This document shows, piece after piece, positions 39,803-51,581 of a stretch of DNA of 64,000 nucleotides (position 1 is its first letter; every line of letters begins with the position of its first letter). A model generated the notes under the pieces. It worked only from the letters and a program-made list of their open reading frames with translations, did not search any database and was not told the origin of the DNA. The stretch is from Leishmania mexicana MHOM/GT/2001/U1103. Its lineage: Eukaryota; Euglenozoa; Kinetoplastea; Trypanosomatida; Trypanosomatidae. The translations under genes were made by a program, and so were the position numbers. Location: assembly GCF_000234665.1 (NCBI RefSeq), contig NC_018330.1:964551-1028550 (forward strand), written 5' to 3'.

Positions 39803-42304
39803 ATGAGTGAGACAGACAGCATGTGGCTCCAGAAGAGCATAACCCTACCTGACCCGATCCCGGAAGAAGAGGACAGGGCAGAAGCACCGACACCAGTGCT
39901 TGTCCCTGCTAATGCCGGCACTCTGCCATCCACCAACACTGAGTCATCGCCGGAGGATGCCATGCCGCTTCCGGCCCCGCCCGCCATGGAGAAGAAGACC
40001 TCCACTGGAGCGGAAATCGACTTGACGAGGATGGTGCTCGACACGAGCAGCTTCTTGCGCGCGTCTGCGCAGCGCCCGTCCGTGCGGTACCCGAGTCGGT
40101 CGTCTGTCGCCAACTCCGCGTTCATCTCGGCGCAGGAGTACGACGACCTGCGTGCGCGCTACAGCCAGGCGAAGCGGGAGCTGCTGAAAGTATCCGACAT
40201 TCAGAAGGACCTCGACTTTGCGCGTTTTGAGCTCACACGCTCCCAGGAGGAGATGAAGCTGCTGCGAGTGAGCAACCAGAACCTCAAGAACGAGGTGGAG
40301 GAGTATGCGCAGCGGGCCGAAAAGGAGCACAAGGCGCGCATGTCTCTTGAGTCGAAGATGTCGGCTGAGGGCGCCACTCGCACCGAGGAGGTGGAGTTCT
40401 TGACGAAGACCATCGACGAGCTGCGCGAGGAGAACGCAAAGCGGCTCGATTACATGACACAGCAGCAGGAGGGTGAGTTTCAGGCGCGGCTGCAGTCCAT
40501 GCGAGAGGAGTTGGCAGGTGCGGCGGAGGAGCTGGCGCGGCTCACCGCGGAGGTGACGCAGGCACAGAAGGCTCGCGATCTGTCGGAGTCGAAGCTCACC
40601 ACCGCACTCACGGACTTGGAAAAGTCGCGGACGGAGGTGGGCGATTGCAAGGTGCGAATCGACGCCTTGCAAAAGGAGTGTCATGCACTGGAGCAGCAGC
40701 ACCGCGACTTTGTGCAGCAGCAGGAGAGACAGAACGCAACGTATCTGGAGGAGCAAAAGGCTCTCAACGAGGAGCGGGTGCATCAGGTGGCGCAGTCGAA
40801 GAATTCGGCTATCGCAGAGATGCAAGAGGAGCTGCGTCTGTGGAAGGAGAGGACGAAGACGACGGCAGAGGAGCTAGCCGCGGCACGCCACGCGGCAAGC
40901 CAGCTCCAGGAGGACGTGAAGCAGTTGACTGCCGATCGCGCGAAGGAAGTGCGGCGCCTCGCTGAGGAGCATCGTCTTGCTCTGTGCGAGCTTCAGCTCC
41001 AGATGGAGGCTGCGATCCGCGAGGCGCGGGGCAGCAAGACCTCCATCGAGGAGGAGGCGCAGTCGCTACGCCGCCAACTTGCGCAGGTGTCAACTGAGCT
41101 CTCAACCGTAGCTGGTGTGCTGGCGCAGCGGGAGCGCCAACTCGCCAAAGCAGAAGAGGAGCTTGCGCGCACCAAGGACCGCTGCGTTGCGGTGGAGCAG
41201 GAAAACGCACAGCTGGCGAGCGATGCGCAACTGAACGCTGAGGCGGCCGAGGAGGCCGCAGAGCGGGTGGAGCGACTGATGAAGCAGAACAACGACATCG
41301 AGGAGGAGTTTTTGAAAGACCTCCGCGAAGCCAAGGACCGCATCCGCGCCTTAGAGGCGACGCTCATGCAAAGCAAAGGCGAGCTCTCGACGATCCGCAA
41401 AGAGCAGATAAAGTCAGCTGACGACGGCCTCGCCGTCACACGCGACCTTCGGGCACATGTAGAGGCGCTGATGGAAGAGTGCACGGCGCTCAAAGCACAG
41501 GCAGGGGAGCGCCGCCGCTTTGAGGAAATGGCGCGCGACTACCGTCAGCGCTTCGAGGCGGAGAGGACGAAGGTAGGCACGCTCGAAACGGAGCTCAGCG
41601 CTGCCGTCGACAGATGCACCGCTGTGGAGGCGAAGCTGGAGGAGCTCTCGCGCCGCGTTATTTCGCAGGCAGTGTCGCGCTCACCGATGCAGTCCCTGCA
41701 CACCAACGCGACAGCCGCGTCGCTCTCCCGCCATGGCAAGCACCGCAGTCTCTCCTCCGGTCAATCGTACGGAGCCACCGGCGGCAGTTCTGTGAAACGC
41801 GCCCGCACTGAGGACGCACGTGTCTTTGCCATCAGTGGTTTTGACGGAAACGACGTCCTGCTCGCCGTGAAGCAGCTGCCGAACGTGGCGATAGCGGAAT
41901 GCAAGTCGAACATGCCGGTGCCTTCCAATCTCACCCACCTCATCACGAATGGCCAGCTCACAATCAAGCTTCTGACAGCGCTTGTGCGAGGCTGCTGGGT
42001 GCTGCCGGAGTCCTATGTGGTGGATTCCTTGAAAGAGCAGACGTGGCTGCGTGAGGAGGACTACGGCTTCCAGCACGAGGAGCCGCCGCTGCTGAAGAAG
42101 CGCATTGCCCTAACGGAGGCGTTCATGTCCTGTAAGCACTACAGCACCGCCAGTCTGTTGCTCAAGGAGGGCGGTGCGATCCTCGTCGATGACCCGGCGC
42201 AGGCGGACATTCTTCTGTGCACTAACGCCGAGGCACGCAGCACCAAAAACGGGTGGAACTGGGAAAAGATGGTGGAGATGATCTACCCGCTCAAGATTCA
42301 GTAG
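39803..42304 (+). CDS. Long coiled-coil protein with C-terminal BRCT domains
   Basis: The 833-residue protein starts MSETDSMWLQKS. Residues 1-105 are disordered. About 110-625 form an almost continuous coiled coil (KRELLKVSDIQKDL onward, rich in E, K, Q, R and L). A serine-rich basic linker at 630-668 includes SVKRARTED, a possible nuclear signal. From about 670 a BRCT domain is visible: VFAISGFDGNDVLLAVKQLP, then THLIT, and CWVLPESYVVDSLKEQTWL with the conserved tryptophan near 736; a second BRCT-like unit follows to the end (KHYSTASLLLKEGGAILVDD, NWEKMVEMIYPLK). BRCT pairs usually bind phosphopeptides in DNA repair or cell-cycle control. The kinetoplastid kinetochore protein KKT4 also has a C-terminal BRCT, but its coiled coil is shorter, so I do not assign that name. 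Confidence 0.88.
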   Translation: MSETDSMWLQKSITLPDPIPEEEDRAEAPTPVLVPANAGTLPSTNTESSPEDAMPLPAPPAMEKKTSTGAEIDLTRMVLDTSSFLRASAQRPSVRYPSRSSVANSAFISAQEYDDLRARYSQAKRELLKVSDIQKDLDFARFELTRSQEEMKLLRVSNQNLKNEVEEYAQRAEKEHKARMSLESKMSAEGATRTEEVEFLTKTIDELREENAKRLDYMTQQQEGEFQARLQSMREELAGAAEELARLTAEVTQAQKARDLSESKLTTALTDLEKSRTEVGDCKVRIDALQKECHALEQQHRDFVQQQERQNATYLEEQKALNEERVHQVAQSKNSAIAEMQEELRLWKERTKTTAEELAAARHAASQLQEDVKQLTADRAKEVRRLAEEHRLALCELQLQMEAAIREARGSKTSIEEEAQSLRRQLAQVSTELSTVAGVLAQRERQLAKAEEELARTKDRCVAVEQENAQLASDAQLNAEAAEEAAERVERLMKQNNDIEEEFLKDLREAKDRIRALEATLMQSKGELSTIRKEQIKSADDGLAVTRDLRAHVEALMEECTALKAQAGERRRFEEMARDYRQRFEAERTKVGTLETELSAAVDRCTAVEAKLEELSRRVISQAVSRSPMQSLHTNATAASLSRHGKHRSLSSGQSYGATGGSSVKRARTEDARVFAISGFDGNDVLLAVKQLPNVAIAECKSNMPVPSNLTHLITNGQLTIKLLTALVRGCWVLPESYVVDSLKEQTWLREEDYGFQHEEPPLLKKRIALTEAFMSCKHYSTASLLLKEGGAILVDDPAQADILLCTNAEARSTKNGWNWEKMVEMIYPLKIQ

Positions 42305-43676
42305 CCACAGTGGACAACGGCTGCGCACGGCGATGGCAGATCTCCGCACCCTCAACGCGGGGGTGTTGAGAGTGTCCCTTGTAGTTTCTCGTTTTGCATC
42401 CTCATGTCGCCGGTTTCCCCACAAGCGCCGCTGTGCAGCGAGCCTGTTCTTCAGGCACACCGCTTGACAAACATCCTTTAGAGTATATTTCGAGGTTTTG
42501 TTTCTTCTCGACCAGATTGGGTCTCCCTAGATTCTTTTTCCGCCACATCTCGCTCACAAGTGCGCTCGCATACATACAGTCATCCTGGCCGGCATCCGGG
42601 TGGCTGTCGCCTTGTCATTGACCATCCCCTGTACACGTTGGCCGCTTACCTATCCGTGTATGTTCGCGCATGTGTTTCGGTGCGCTTGCAATTTTCATAC
42701 AGTACAGTAGATGTCCTTAGTTTCCTATGCTCATGCGTCTGTCTCTGTCTGCCGGGATGCGCCGTTGAGCTATCACCGCTAGCATGGTCTCTCTTTTTTT
42801 GCGGTCATCTCTCCTTCGTTGGTGCAGGGGCAAAGAGGGAGGAGCGCAGACAGGACGATGCCGATGGCGGGTCGCCGCTGCGCGCGCGTTCTCCTCAGCC
42901 TTTGCCATTGCCATGCATGGGAGTTCCTGTGAGTGAACCCCTATCGCTCGCTTAAGCAGCCGTTCTCAGAAAAACGCCGACATCAGTCACGCTACAATGG
43001 ATTCCACGCGATATACTCCACAGCCGACCACACGAATACACCCACACGCGCGCACTAAGATGTGCTAGTCGTATGTCTGACATGAGTTCCCTTTGAAGAT
43101 TATGTTTTACCCTTTTTTTTTACACCTGTTGGTGTCGCTGAGCGCGTCAGGGCCTTGTGCAGAACCACACACACGCACACCACCACTCAGCGGTAGTGCA
43201 CGTGGGCGGAAGCTCCGCGTGCGTTTCAGATAGACTCTACGAAGCAGCATTGTATCGTTCATGCTCGACTCTGTGATGACTCGGCCATGCATGTGCCCAA
43301 GAGAAGAGGAAGTCGTTTCTTGCTCTCCAGGAAAAGATGGAAACCACCCCTGCTGCGGGGAACGAGAGGGACTGTGCACCCACGCCTTGCTGTCTAAGCT
43401 GCGCAGCGCTGGGGTGTTTTGCTGCTATCGGCACCTTTTGACCTCTCTTCCTTTGCTTTCCCGACCCCCACTCCTCCCTCACTCCCCAATGCCTGCACGC
43501 ACGCTCACAGAGCAACTCGCCTTCCCCTACGGACTGTGCCTCTTCGACGCCCTCTCCTGCTTTACAGTGGTGATGTGGCTCGACATCCTTGTCTGTCTCT
43601 TTGTTTCTTCCGCTTCCTCGCTTCCTGCTCCGTGAGGCGCTCGACGGCGTGGCGCGCATCCATCTCGGCAAGCGCC
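42305..43676. other. Intergenic region, 1.4 kb
   Basis: No supported gene. An eight-to-ten T run lies near 43,113-43,121. The frame of the ABC gene is open from 43,419 but has no ATG before 43,677. Confidence 0.6.
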
Positions 43677-46600
43677 ATGTCCGCCGATAAAAAGGGGAGG
43701 GCCACGCAAGCCATCCATGATGTGAAGGGGGCAGTGTCCGAGAAGGTAAGGGGACAGGTGCCCATTTTCACCCTCCTGCGGTATCGCGCTCCCAGCGAGT
43801 GGTTTGCCGTCATTGTAGGGAGCATTGCCGCCTTCTGCTCCGGCGGCTCCACACCGCTTTTCATGTACTTTTTCGGACGGATGACGAACACCGCGTACGA
43901 CGACCAAGCCGCGCCAAAGGTGACGCGCAGCTTTGCGATGTTGATGGTGTGCATCGGCATTCTTTCCATGGTGCTTGTCTTCATTAAGACCGCCACGTAC
44001 CAGGTGACCGCAACGCGCCTGGTCGGCCGCATCAAGTGCGCCTACTTCTCCGCTATTGTGAACCAGAACATCGGCTGGCACGACGGGCGCAAGCCTGGTG
44101 AGCTCATTTCTCGGCTCACCGGGGACACGCGTGTCATCCTCAACGGTGTTAACGACCGCTTCGCCAGCTGGATCGAGAACCTCGGCACCGGCCTCATCGG
44201 CATCGTTTTCGCCTTCATCGCGAGCTGGGAGCTGACGCTGCTCATCATGGGCTCACTCCCGCTCATTGCCGTGGCGGTGTACTTTCTCACTGCTGCGTCC
44301 TCTCGCCACGTTGCGGTGACGCGCAAGCAGTATGCAGTGGCGAGCGCCATTGCGCAGGAGGTCATGCAGAACATCAAGACAGTGCAGAGCTTCAACCGAG
44401 AGATGCACGAGGTGGAGCGCTTCTCAGAAACGATAGTGAGCTCGCGCAAGGCGGGCATCAAGAAGGAGTTTCTTGTGGCAATGGCCGGCGGCTCCGTGAT
44501 GGGCATCATGCTTTGCGTCATCGGGCTCGCCTTCATCCTCGCTGCGTACCTTGTCCACAGCGACCGCACCGACGTGGGCTCCGTCTCGGCGGCCTTTCTG
44601 ACGGTGATGTACGGCGCCATGGGCCTCGGGCAGGTGTTTCCAGCCCTCATCTCTTTTGTGGAGGCGCGCACGGCAGCGTACCCGATCTTCGCGACCATTG
44701 ATGAGCAACCGGCAATTGACCTGCACAGGCCTGGCAGGGAGGCAACGTTTTGCCGGTGCATTGAGGTGAAGGATGTCACCTTCGCCTACCCGACGCGTCC
44801 CGACCAACTCATCTTTAGCGGCTTGAACGCCACGATTAGGAAGGGCGAGAAGGTGGCCTTCTCTGGCTCGACAGGGTGCGGCAAGTCAACGATCATCAGC
44901 CTCATACAGCGCTTCTACGACCCCACGGAGGGTTCCGTCACCGTAGATGGGCAGGATCTCCGTGACTTGGACCTCAGATCGTGGCGCAAGCGCATCGGCA
45001 TCGTTTCGCAAGAGCCCAACTTGTTCTCCGGTTCCGTACTCGAGAACCTCCGCATGGGGCGACGCAGTGCCACCTTTGAGGAGGTGGTAACGGCATGCAA
45101 GCAGGCACGCATTCATGACACCATACTGACCCTGCCACGCGGCTACGACACCAGCGTTGGCTCTCTAGGCAGCCAGCTGAGTGGTGGGCAAAAACAGCGT
45201 CTCGCCATCGCCCGAGCCGTCGTGCGCGGTGCCGACATCCTGCTCCTGGACGAGGCGACCAGCGCGCTGGACCGAAAGTCCGAGGTGGAGGTGCAGCGCG
45301 CCATAGACAATCTCACGGAGAATAGCAAAATGACGGTGATCACGATTGCGCATCGAATGGCTACTATCTCTAACATGGACTGCATCTACTTCCTCGACGG
45401 CTCGCGCGATGGCGGCAGCTGTATTGTCGAGTGCGGTACCTATGACGAGCTCATCCGCATGAACGGCCGCTTCGCCTCGATGGTGATGATGCAGAACCCT
45501 TCCACGGGAAACTTGTGTACTGTGGTGCACGACACGAGCTTCTACCTTTACCCAGGAGCACCCGACAAAATTACAGGAAGCACCGTCTCGACCGAAGACA
45601 CTTACAGCAGCAACAACTCCTGGGACTCCGAATGCAACGGGTTCTACGAGGACGACGACCGGTGGAGCCAGTATTCCCACGTCGACGATGTCCCCTTCAT
45701 GCACCGCACCGATTGGGAAGAGCGGAAGACGAGCGTGTCGATGTGGCGCATTATGAAAATGACGAAGAGTCGCTGGTGGGCGATTGTGCTGGGGTTTCTG
45801 GGCTCCATCATCACGGCTATCGTCTTTCCCTGCGTCAGTCTTATGATCACCCAGCTCATCAACACTCTCGGCACCTACCGCCTGTCGCACGACACAGGGC
45901 ACATGCAGCGGCAGATAACCTTGTACGTGGTTCTGCTCATTTTCTTGGGCGCCGTCTACTTCCTCGGGAGTGTGCTCACGGGCTTCTACGGCTACGTTGG
46001 TGAGTATCTGACCTGTGAGCTGCGCTCGATCCTGTTCCAGCAGATTCTTCGACAGGACCAAACCTTCTTTGACATGCCTCGCCGAGACCCCGGTGCATTG
46101 GCGACCCTTCTCTCTGGCGACTGTGAGTCGGTGCACCAGCTTTACGGCCCTACTCTCGGCTCCCGTCTCCGGTCTGTCTGCGCGTTCGCCGGCGGTATTA
46201 CAATTGGCCTCATAATGGAGTGGAAGGTGGCACTCGTGTGTCTGGCCACTATGCCGCTGTTTGTGGGCAGCATCATCGCGCAGCAAGTGTTCTTTGCCGA
46301 CTCTCAAAATGTTCGCGAGAGTGGCATCGACACGGTGGTGAGCGAGGCCCTCGGCTCGATCCGCACTGTAACCTCCTTTAACATGCAGAATCGAATGATC
46401 AAGGAGTACAAGCGCACCGTCAACATCGCCGAGCAGATCGCCGAGCGCCGCGCCGTTCTCATCAGCATCCTCGTCGGTGCGACGGAGATCACCCTGATGG
46501 GCTCGATGGCTCTTTCTTTTTGGTACGGTGGCACCCTCATTGAGAAAGGTGAGACGCATTTCAGCAACGTGTTGGTCGCTGCCATGGCCGTCACCATGGG

Positions 46601-47480
46601 CTCGACGCTGGCAGGGTCGGAGGCGGGCAGCTTTGCGACAAAGCTGCGCGATGCGCGGCTGTCGTCGAACCGCGTCTTCTCGGTCATTGACCGTGTGCCG
46701 GCGGTGGATAGTTATGAGTACGGCAAGGCCAACTTTGAGGAGCAGATAGGCGTCGAATTCCACAACGTCGGCTTCACGTACCCGGCGCGGGAGGGGGTGA
46801 AGGTTCTCAACGACGTCTCTCTCAAGTTCCAGGCAGGTTCGTCGAACGGCCTCATGGGACAGACTGGCTGCGGCAAGTCGACCATTGTGCAAATTCTGGC
46901 CCGCTTCTACCCGATCTCGACCGGCAAGGTGCTCATCAACGGCGAAGATCTCAGCTCTCTCGACCTCGTCACGTGGCGCGACCAGCTCAGCATTGTATTG
47001 CAGGAGCCCTCGCTGTTCAGCGGCACCATTCGTGACAACATCAAGTACTCTCTGCCCGACGCTACAGAGGAGGAGGTCATTGAGGCGGCAAAGGTTGCCT
47101 GCATCCACGACGACATCATGAAGATGGATAAAGGCTTCGACACGGAGGTGGGCTACCGGGGCCAACAGCTCAGCGGCGGGCAGAAGCAGCGTGTGGCCAT
47201 CGCCAGAGGCGTTATTCGCTGCCCAAAGCTGTTGCTGCTCGATGAGGCTACCAGCGCCCTCGATAACATGACAGAGATGCGGGTCCAGCGCAACCTGGAT
47301 GAGTTCCAGCGGCGGTTCGGTGTCACCACGGTTGCCATCGCGCATCGCTTGGCGACCATCCGCCACAGTAACCAGATTGTGCTCTTGGATAGTGGAAAGA
47401 TCATCGAGCAGGGCACACACGAACAACTCCTCGCGCAGGACGGTGAATACAAATCTCGATGGGAGCTAGCCCAGACTTGA
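43677..47480 (+). CDS. Full-length ABCB transporter (P-glycoprotein/MDR-like)
   Basis: The 1,267-residue protein has the full TMD-NBD-TMD-NBD layout of ABC subfamily B exporters. NBD1: Walker A GSTGCGKST at about 396-404, signature LSGGQKQRLAIARAV near 500, Walker B ILLLDEATSALD near 521, switch histidine in TIAHRM. NBD2: Walker A GQTGCGKST near 1,060, LSGGQKQRVAIARGV near 1,164, LLLLDEATSALD near 1,184, AIAHRLATI. All catalytic residues are present in both halves, so both sites should hydrolyse ATP. Each half begins with about six membrane segments (for example PSEWFAVIVGSIAAFCSGG near 38, and WWAIVLGFLGSIITAIVFP near 700). Residues 600-690 are an acidic linker. The family exports hydrophobic drugs or lipids, and one Leishmania member (MDR1) confers vinblastine-type resistance. 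Orthology to that gene needs a tree. ATG 43,677 is the only in-frame ATG at the start. Confidence 0.95.
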   Translation: MSADKKGRATQAIHDVKGAVSEKVRGQVPIFTLLRYRAPSEWFAVIVGSIAAFCSGGSTPLFMYFFGRMTNTAYDDQAAPKVTRSFAMLMVCIGILSMVLVFIKTATYQVTATRLVGRIKCAYFSAIVNQNIGWHDGRKPGELISRLTGDTRVILNGVNDRFASWIENLGTGLIGIVFAFIASWELTLLIMGSLPLIAVAVYFLTAASSRHVAVTRKQYAVASAIAQEVMQNIKTVQSFNREMHEVERFSETIVSSRKAGIKKEFLVAMAGGSVMGIMLCVIGLAFILAAYLVHSDRTDVGSVSAAFLTVMYGAMGLGQVFPALISFVEARTAAYPIFATIDEQPAIDLHRPGREATFCRCIEVKDVTFAYPTRPDQLIFSGLNATIRKGEKVAFSGSTGCGKSTIISLIQRFYDPTEGSVTVDGQDLRDLDLRSWRKRIGIVSQEPNLFSGSVLENLRMGRRSATFEEVVTACKQARIHDTILTLPRGYDTSVGSLGSQLSGGQKQRLAIARAVVRGADILLLDEATSALDRKSEVEVQRAIDNLTENSKMTVITIAHRMATISNMDCIYFLDGSRDGGSCIVECGTYDELIRMNGRFASMVMMQNPSTGNLCTVVHDTSFYLYPGAPDKITGSTVSTEDTYSSNNSWDSECNGFYEDDDRWSQYSHVDDVPFMHRTDWEERKTSVSMWRIMKMTKSRWWAIVLGFLGSIITAIVFPCVSLMITQLINTLGTYRLSHDTGHMQRQITLYVVLLIFLGAVYFLGSVLTGFYGYVGEYLTCELRSILFQQILRQDQTFFDMPRRDPGALATLLSGDCESVHQLYGPTLGSRLRSVCAFAGGITIGLIMEWKVALVCLATMPLFVGSIIAQQVFFADSQNVRESGIDTVVSEALGSIRTVTSFNMQNRMIKEYKRTVNIAEQIAERRAVLISILVGATEITLMGSMALSFWYGGTLIEKGETHFSNVLVAAMAVTMGSTLAGSEAGSFATKLRDARLSSNRVFSVIDRVPAVDSYEYGKANFEEQIGVEFHNVGFTYPAREGVKVLNDVSLKFQAGSSNGLMGQTGCGKSTIVQILARFYPISTGKVLINGEDLSSLDLVTWRDQLSIVLQEPSLFSGTIRDNIKYSLPDATEEEVIEAAKVACIHDDIMKMDKGFDTEVGYRGQQLSGGQKQRVAIARGVIRCPKLLLLDEATSALDNMTEMRVQRNLDEFQRRFGVTTVAIAHRLATIRHSNQIVLLDSGKIIEQGTHEQLLAQDGEYKSRWELAQT

Positions 47481-50400
47481 AGAAAGCGGGCAGGCTGTGC
47501 CTTCCTGAAGGCCAGCGCCATCATCCTCCTGTTGCTCTTTACCGGGACAGTCCGATGTCTGTGCTCGCATTGTTTTGCCTTTTGTACCTCGTGTTCTCTA
47601 TCACGGCCCACCACACGTAGGCTATGTGCGTTTCTGGGTTTCGTTAACTGTTTCCCGCTGTCGTCTAGTGAGCTGCCTTCTCTTGGATCGTTTTGTTTCT
47701 TGCCGTTTACATTCGTGTCATCAAGTCTCTGTGCCCCTCGCCCCAGAGGGTCGTCGTCTCGGTCAGCATGGGCGTGTGTCTGTGCCGAGGAGACGGCAAT
47801 GTGCAGGTCCAGCCACTCCCTTTTTGCTTTGTGTTTGTGCCGTGTCCTCGCTTCCTCGTCTTTCTCTTCGTGGCTCCTTTTTTTGTGTCCAGATGACTGG
47901 CGTACGTGGTTGCTCCTCAGCGCCCCTCCCCTCCCCTTTACCACTGTCTCCGGATGCCACGTCTGCTTTTTCTGTTTTCCTTGTCTACTGTGTCTGCATT
48001 CGCCATTGCTCCCTCGCATTATGAAGCTCGTCTGCTTCTTTGTCGCTGGTGGGTTGGTGCCTCCTGCGGTGCTTCGTTTGTCCCCCTCCCGTGACTGCTC
48101 CGTTGTGAGCACAGACCGTCCAATTCTTTTTTCTGTTGTCCGTTGTACTCGTTTTCCGCGTTCCCTTTGGATGTGTGTAGATGACAGCGGTACCCCCTCT
48201 CCCTTCTGGCCCTTTCTCTGGTAGGCGGACCCCCTTTTGTAGTGTTTCTCTTTGCCCTGTTTTTTTTTTGTGTGTCTACCTCATTCTCCATAACTGATCC
48301 ATTTTTGGTTTTACTTGTATCGTCCATGGGGGCTGTGCCGGCTGCCTTCAGGACGGACACGCACACGACAAGGACAGAATGGATGCAGAAGGATCTGGCT
48401 CTCGACTAACACGCAGTGTACTCACACAGACAGACACACATAGGCATAGGCTTGCTTGGAGACTTCGCGCGATAGTCATTCACCTTTGCTTCTCCACCTG
48501 CGTGTGCGAGTCCTCGTCTCACCGCCGCGACCTACCGTGCCTGTGGGTACGTATATCGTTCACCAAGTAACGTCTCTGTCACAGTCGCCGGCAGGGGGGA
48601 AGAAGAGTCGTTTTCTATCTGTTATGCGCCAGTTCGCGTCGTGGGTCCGTGCCGGCTATGAGGTCTTGTGGAATCAGAAGTATGTGTGCATAATCGCCTG
48701 CACGAGCATCTGTGTGTCTGCATCTGCCTCTGTCTCTGTGTTTGCGTCTCTTTAGGTTTAGTGTGTGTGTGTGTGTCTGTTTCTCGCACCTTCCCACAGG
48801 CCCGCATGAAAAACGACGCGCATGCCATCCCTCGTCTCCTTCCCGCGCCATCATTCTCTCTCCTAGCCCTCTCTCATGATCGAAACAACCGCAAACCAAA
48901 CAAACTGTGATGTATACTATTCATTACACGTGCGCCCTCGAAGCGATGGAGGGTGCGCCCCACTGTCTCTGTGTGCACGCTTTTCATTTCCGTTCTTTTT
49001 GATTTCATCGGTTTTGGGGGAAGGCGTCTTTTATTTTCATGCCTTGTCACGTCTCTAAAGCTTGAGGGCCACGTCCTCCATAGAGACGTTTGCAGATTTG
49101 CCGACGTATGTGCACAATCTCTTGTTTTTCCTATCAAACATTTGCTTACAGCTCATATTTCCGTTGCGCCTCCTCGTGTTCATGTCTCCCCACTTGGTTT
49201 TACTACAACCGTATTCGCACAGACACACACATACACCAATCCATGTGCAACTCGTCTCTCTTCCTCCATGGTGGGTCTTTTTGTTTTCAGAGCCCCTTTC
49301 GTTGACACGAGAAGAGAGGGACTTGCAACAAGCGTAGTGAGACATCAGCGCTCGCAACGTTTCAGAGCGCGCTAAACGCCTGCCGTGTTAGGGCACGCGG
49401 TGCTGTGGTGTGTGCCCTCCAGCCAGTGGATGCTCTACTGCTCCTTATCACCCTCTCTTCAACAATCTGGTTGATCATCTCATCTGTTTGTGTGCCTGCG
49501 CGTTCGCGTTTCTTTCAAAACCGGTGACCAGAGCGAAAGAGGGAAGGGTGATCGCGAAACGGTGCGGTGATGAGGAGTGACTCAACGTACTCTCCGGCAT
49601 TCGAAGGAGATGCTTCCCCGAGTGTTTCTCTTTACCTCGTTTGGCTCTTCTGCTCATTTTAGGTGTCCAGGAACCAAGTCATTATAGGTGTTCGCTGCTT
49701 TCTTATTTTTTGGTGCTCCAGCAGTTGCTATGCCTTGAATAACGGAGAACGCGGGATACGTGAGGGTGTCTCCCCCCCTCCCATTCGAACGCAGTGTTAT
49801 CGATGGCGCGTGTGGGGAGGGGAGCCGAGATCGGTATACTCTTCCATAGAAATTAGAGACCCGGCAGTTGGGCCCCGTTTGGGACAGATATTCGAATGTA
49901 TCATCTTTCGGCAACGTTTACTCTCCTCCCATATTCGCTGCTTGTCCTTAGCTTCCCCTGCCACTTTCCCCGTAGTCTGCCAGTCAAAAGGCGCATATGG
50001 CGCTCTAAAGGCGGTCATGCGGAGACTTGACAATTTCGTGACTCCTGCTTCTGGAAGCCATCCGGCGTGTTTTCAGGGAATGTGAGCGAGTTGGTGACGA
50101 CAGGTGTTCCCCTCCTAACCGCTACCCTGCATTACGAAGCCGTCATTCTGCAAGCGTACGTATGTCAGGTAGTCTTGTCGCATCGGTGCACTGAAGTACA
50201 TTTTAGGTGTGATCATGGATAGTGTGGGGATGATGTTACGTGTACCTGGTACTTGGTGTCTCTCCTTGTGCAGTCGTTTCCCTCGACTTGATACTCTTAC
50301 TTGGTTGTTATCCTGCTCCTCTCCCCCTCTTTGCCCTCTGTTTTGCTTTCTACGCCGTGCACATGCGCTTCTTTGTGTATTCGTCACTGCTAGTGCTGGT

Positions 50401-51581
50401 GTGGAAATGGTGTCCACTCTTCTTCCTGCGCGGGTCTGTGTTTTGCTCTCATTTTTGTTTTGGTGGTGGTGATGGCATGTGCACCAACCTGCGTCCCTGT
50501 GCCACAGGCGAGTTGTAGGGGTGCGCATACACAGATACACACCGATTAATCAGCTCCTTTTCGGGTGCACTGCTTATAGTCCCTTCACTGCGTTTGCACA
50601 CATCGTTGTGGATGGGTGTCCGTTGTGTTAGGCAAGCGGCTCCTTGTTTCCTTTGGAGGGTGCGCTGTGCTTGGTGGGTGCTTTTCTCTCTGTCTTTCAC
50701 ACATGAGGTGCGGCGTGCTCCTCCCGTCTCGTTCGCGTACGTCTTGAGCACATCTGAGAGGAGGTGCAGCTGATCGGTTGCCACAGTGAGTGCAAGAGAG
50801 TGGGAAGGGAGGGCATGTGCGTAGGTGTGCGAGGCGACACATCAACTGGTAAGCACGAGCACAACAACACAAACAGAGACCCTTGAGCAAGCAGTTTCGG
50901 TGCCCATACAGCGAGTCTGGGTGGCCACACGATTGCGCGCACGCTTGGCGTTCCCCCTCCTTTACCTCACGCCGGAGAACGGTGTGTGGCCGCGTGTAGA
51001 GCTGGTAACCGGATTCCATTCACCTAGCGCCCTTTGCCCTTCAACAAAACATAGAGGAGCCGTTCTGCTGCCTTTCGACGCACCCCCTCCCCCTCTTCTT
51101 TTCATACAGGCCAGTAAAGGTGAGGTGCAGAGTGAGAGTGATGAGAAGGGGGCACCTCGGCCTTCGGTGCGAGCTTTCGCATTAATCCTTACGCTTCGCG
51201 AGTCTCATCGACGCTTGACGGCCTCGTCAAGACGTGTATGTACGTGCCTGCATTTTCTGCTTTTTTGCATCCTGCTTCCCGACTCCCCAATTTCTATTTC
51301 TGTCTCTCTTGCACACGTCCCTTTTTATCTGTGACTCTCTCCTTTCGCTCTCTTCCGTCTTCTCCAGACCGCTCTCCTTGTGCGCACCGCTGCGTTGTGC
51401 TCTGCGTTCTCTTGGGATCTTGATCTCTGCCTTTCGCCTCACTTTCCAAGGCGCCACCTCTGTACACACACCGAGCTCCTTTCTGTTTTCGTGGCACACC
51501 GGACAATCGAAAAGGAAAGCGAAAACGCACACACTTGGCGCGCTGTATCGCCCACAGGCCACAGAAGGAGCGTAAGTGAAG
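47481..51581. other. Long gene-free region, 4.1 kb
   Basis: No supported gene. The left third is T- and C-rich; a 230-codon open stretch at 47,532-48,224 is translated pyrimidine tract. An open stretch at 49,663-50,085 starts with GTG and lacks a family pattern. The right end is a pyrimidine-rich leader. It may hold very long UTRs or decayed genes. Confidence 0.55.

Noticed and set aside
47532..48224. 230-codon frame after the ABC transporter
   Set aside because: Translated T/C-rich sequence in the 3' UTR.
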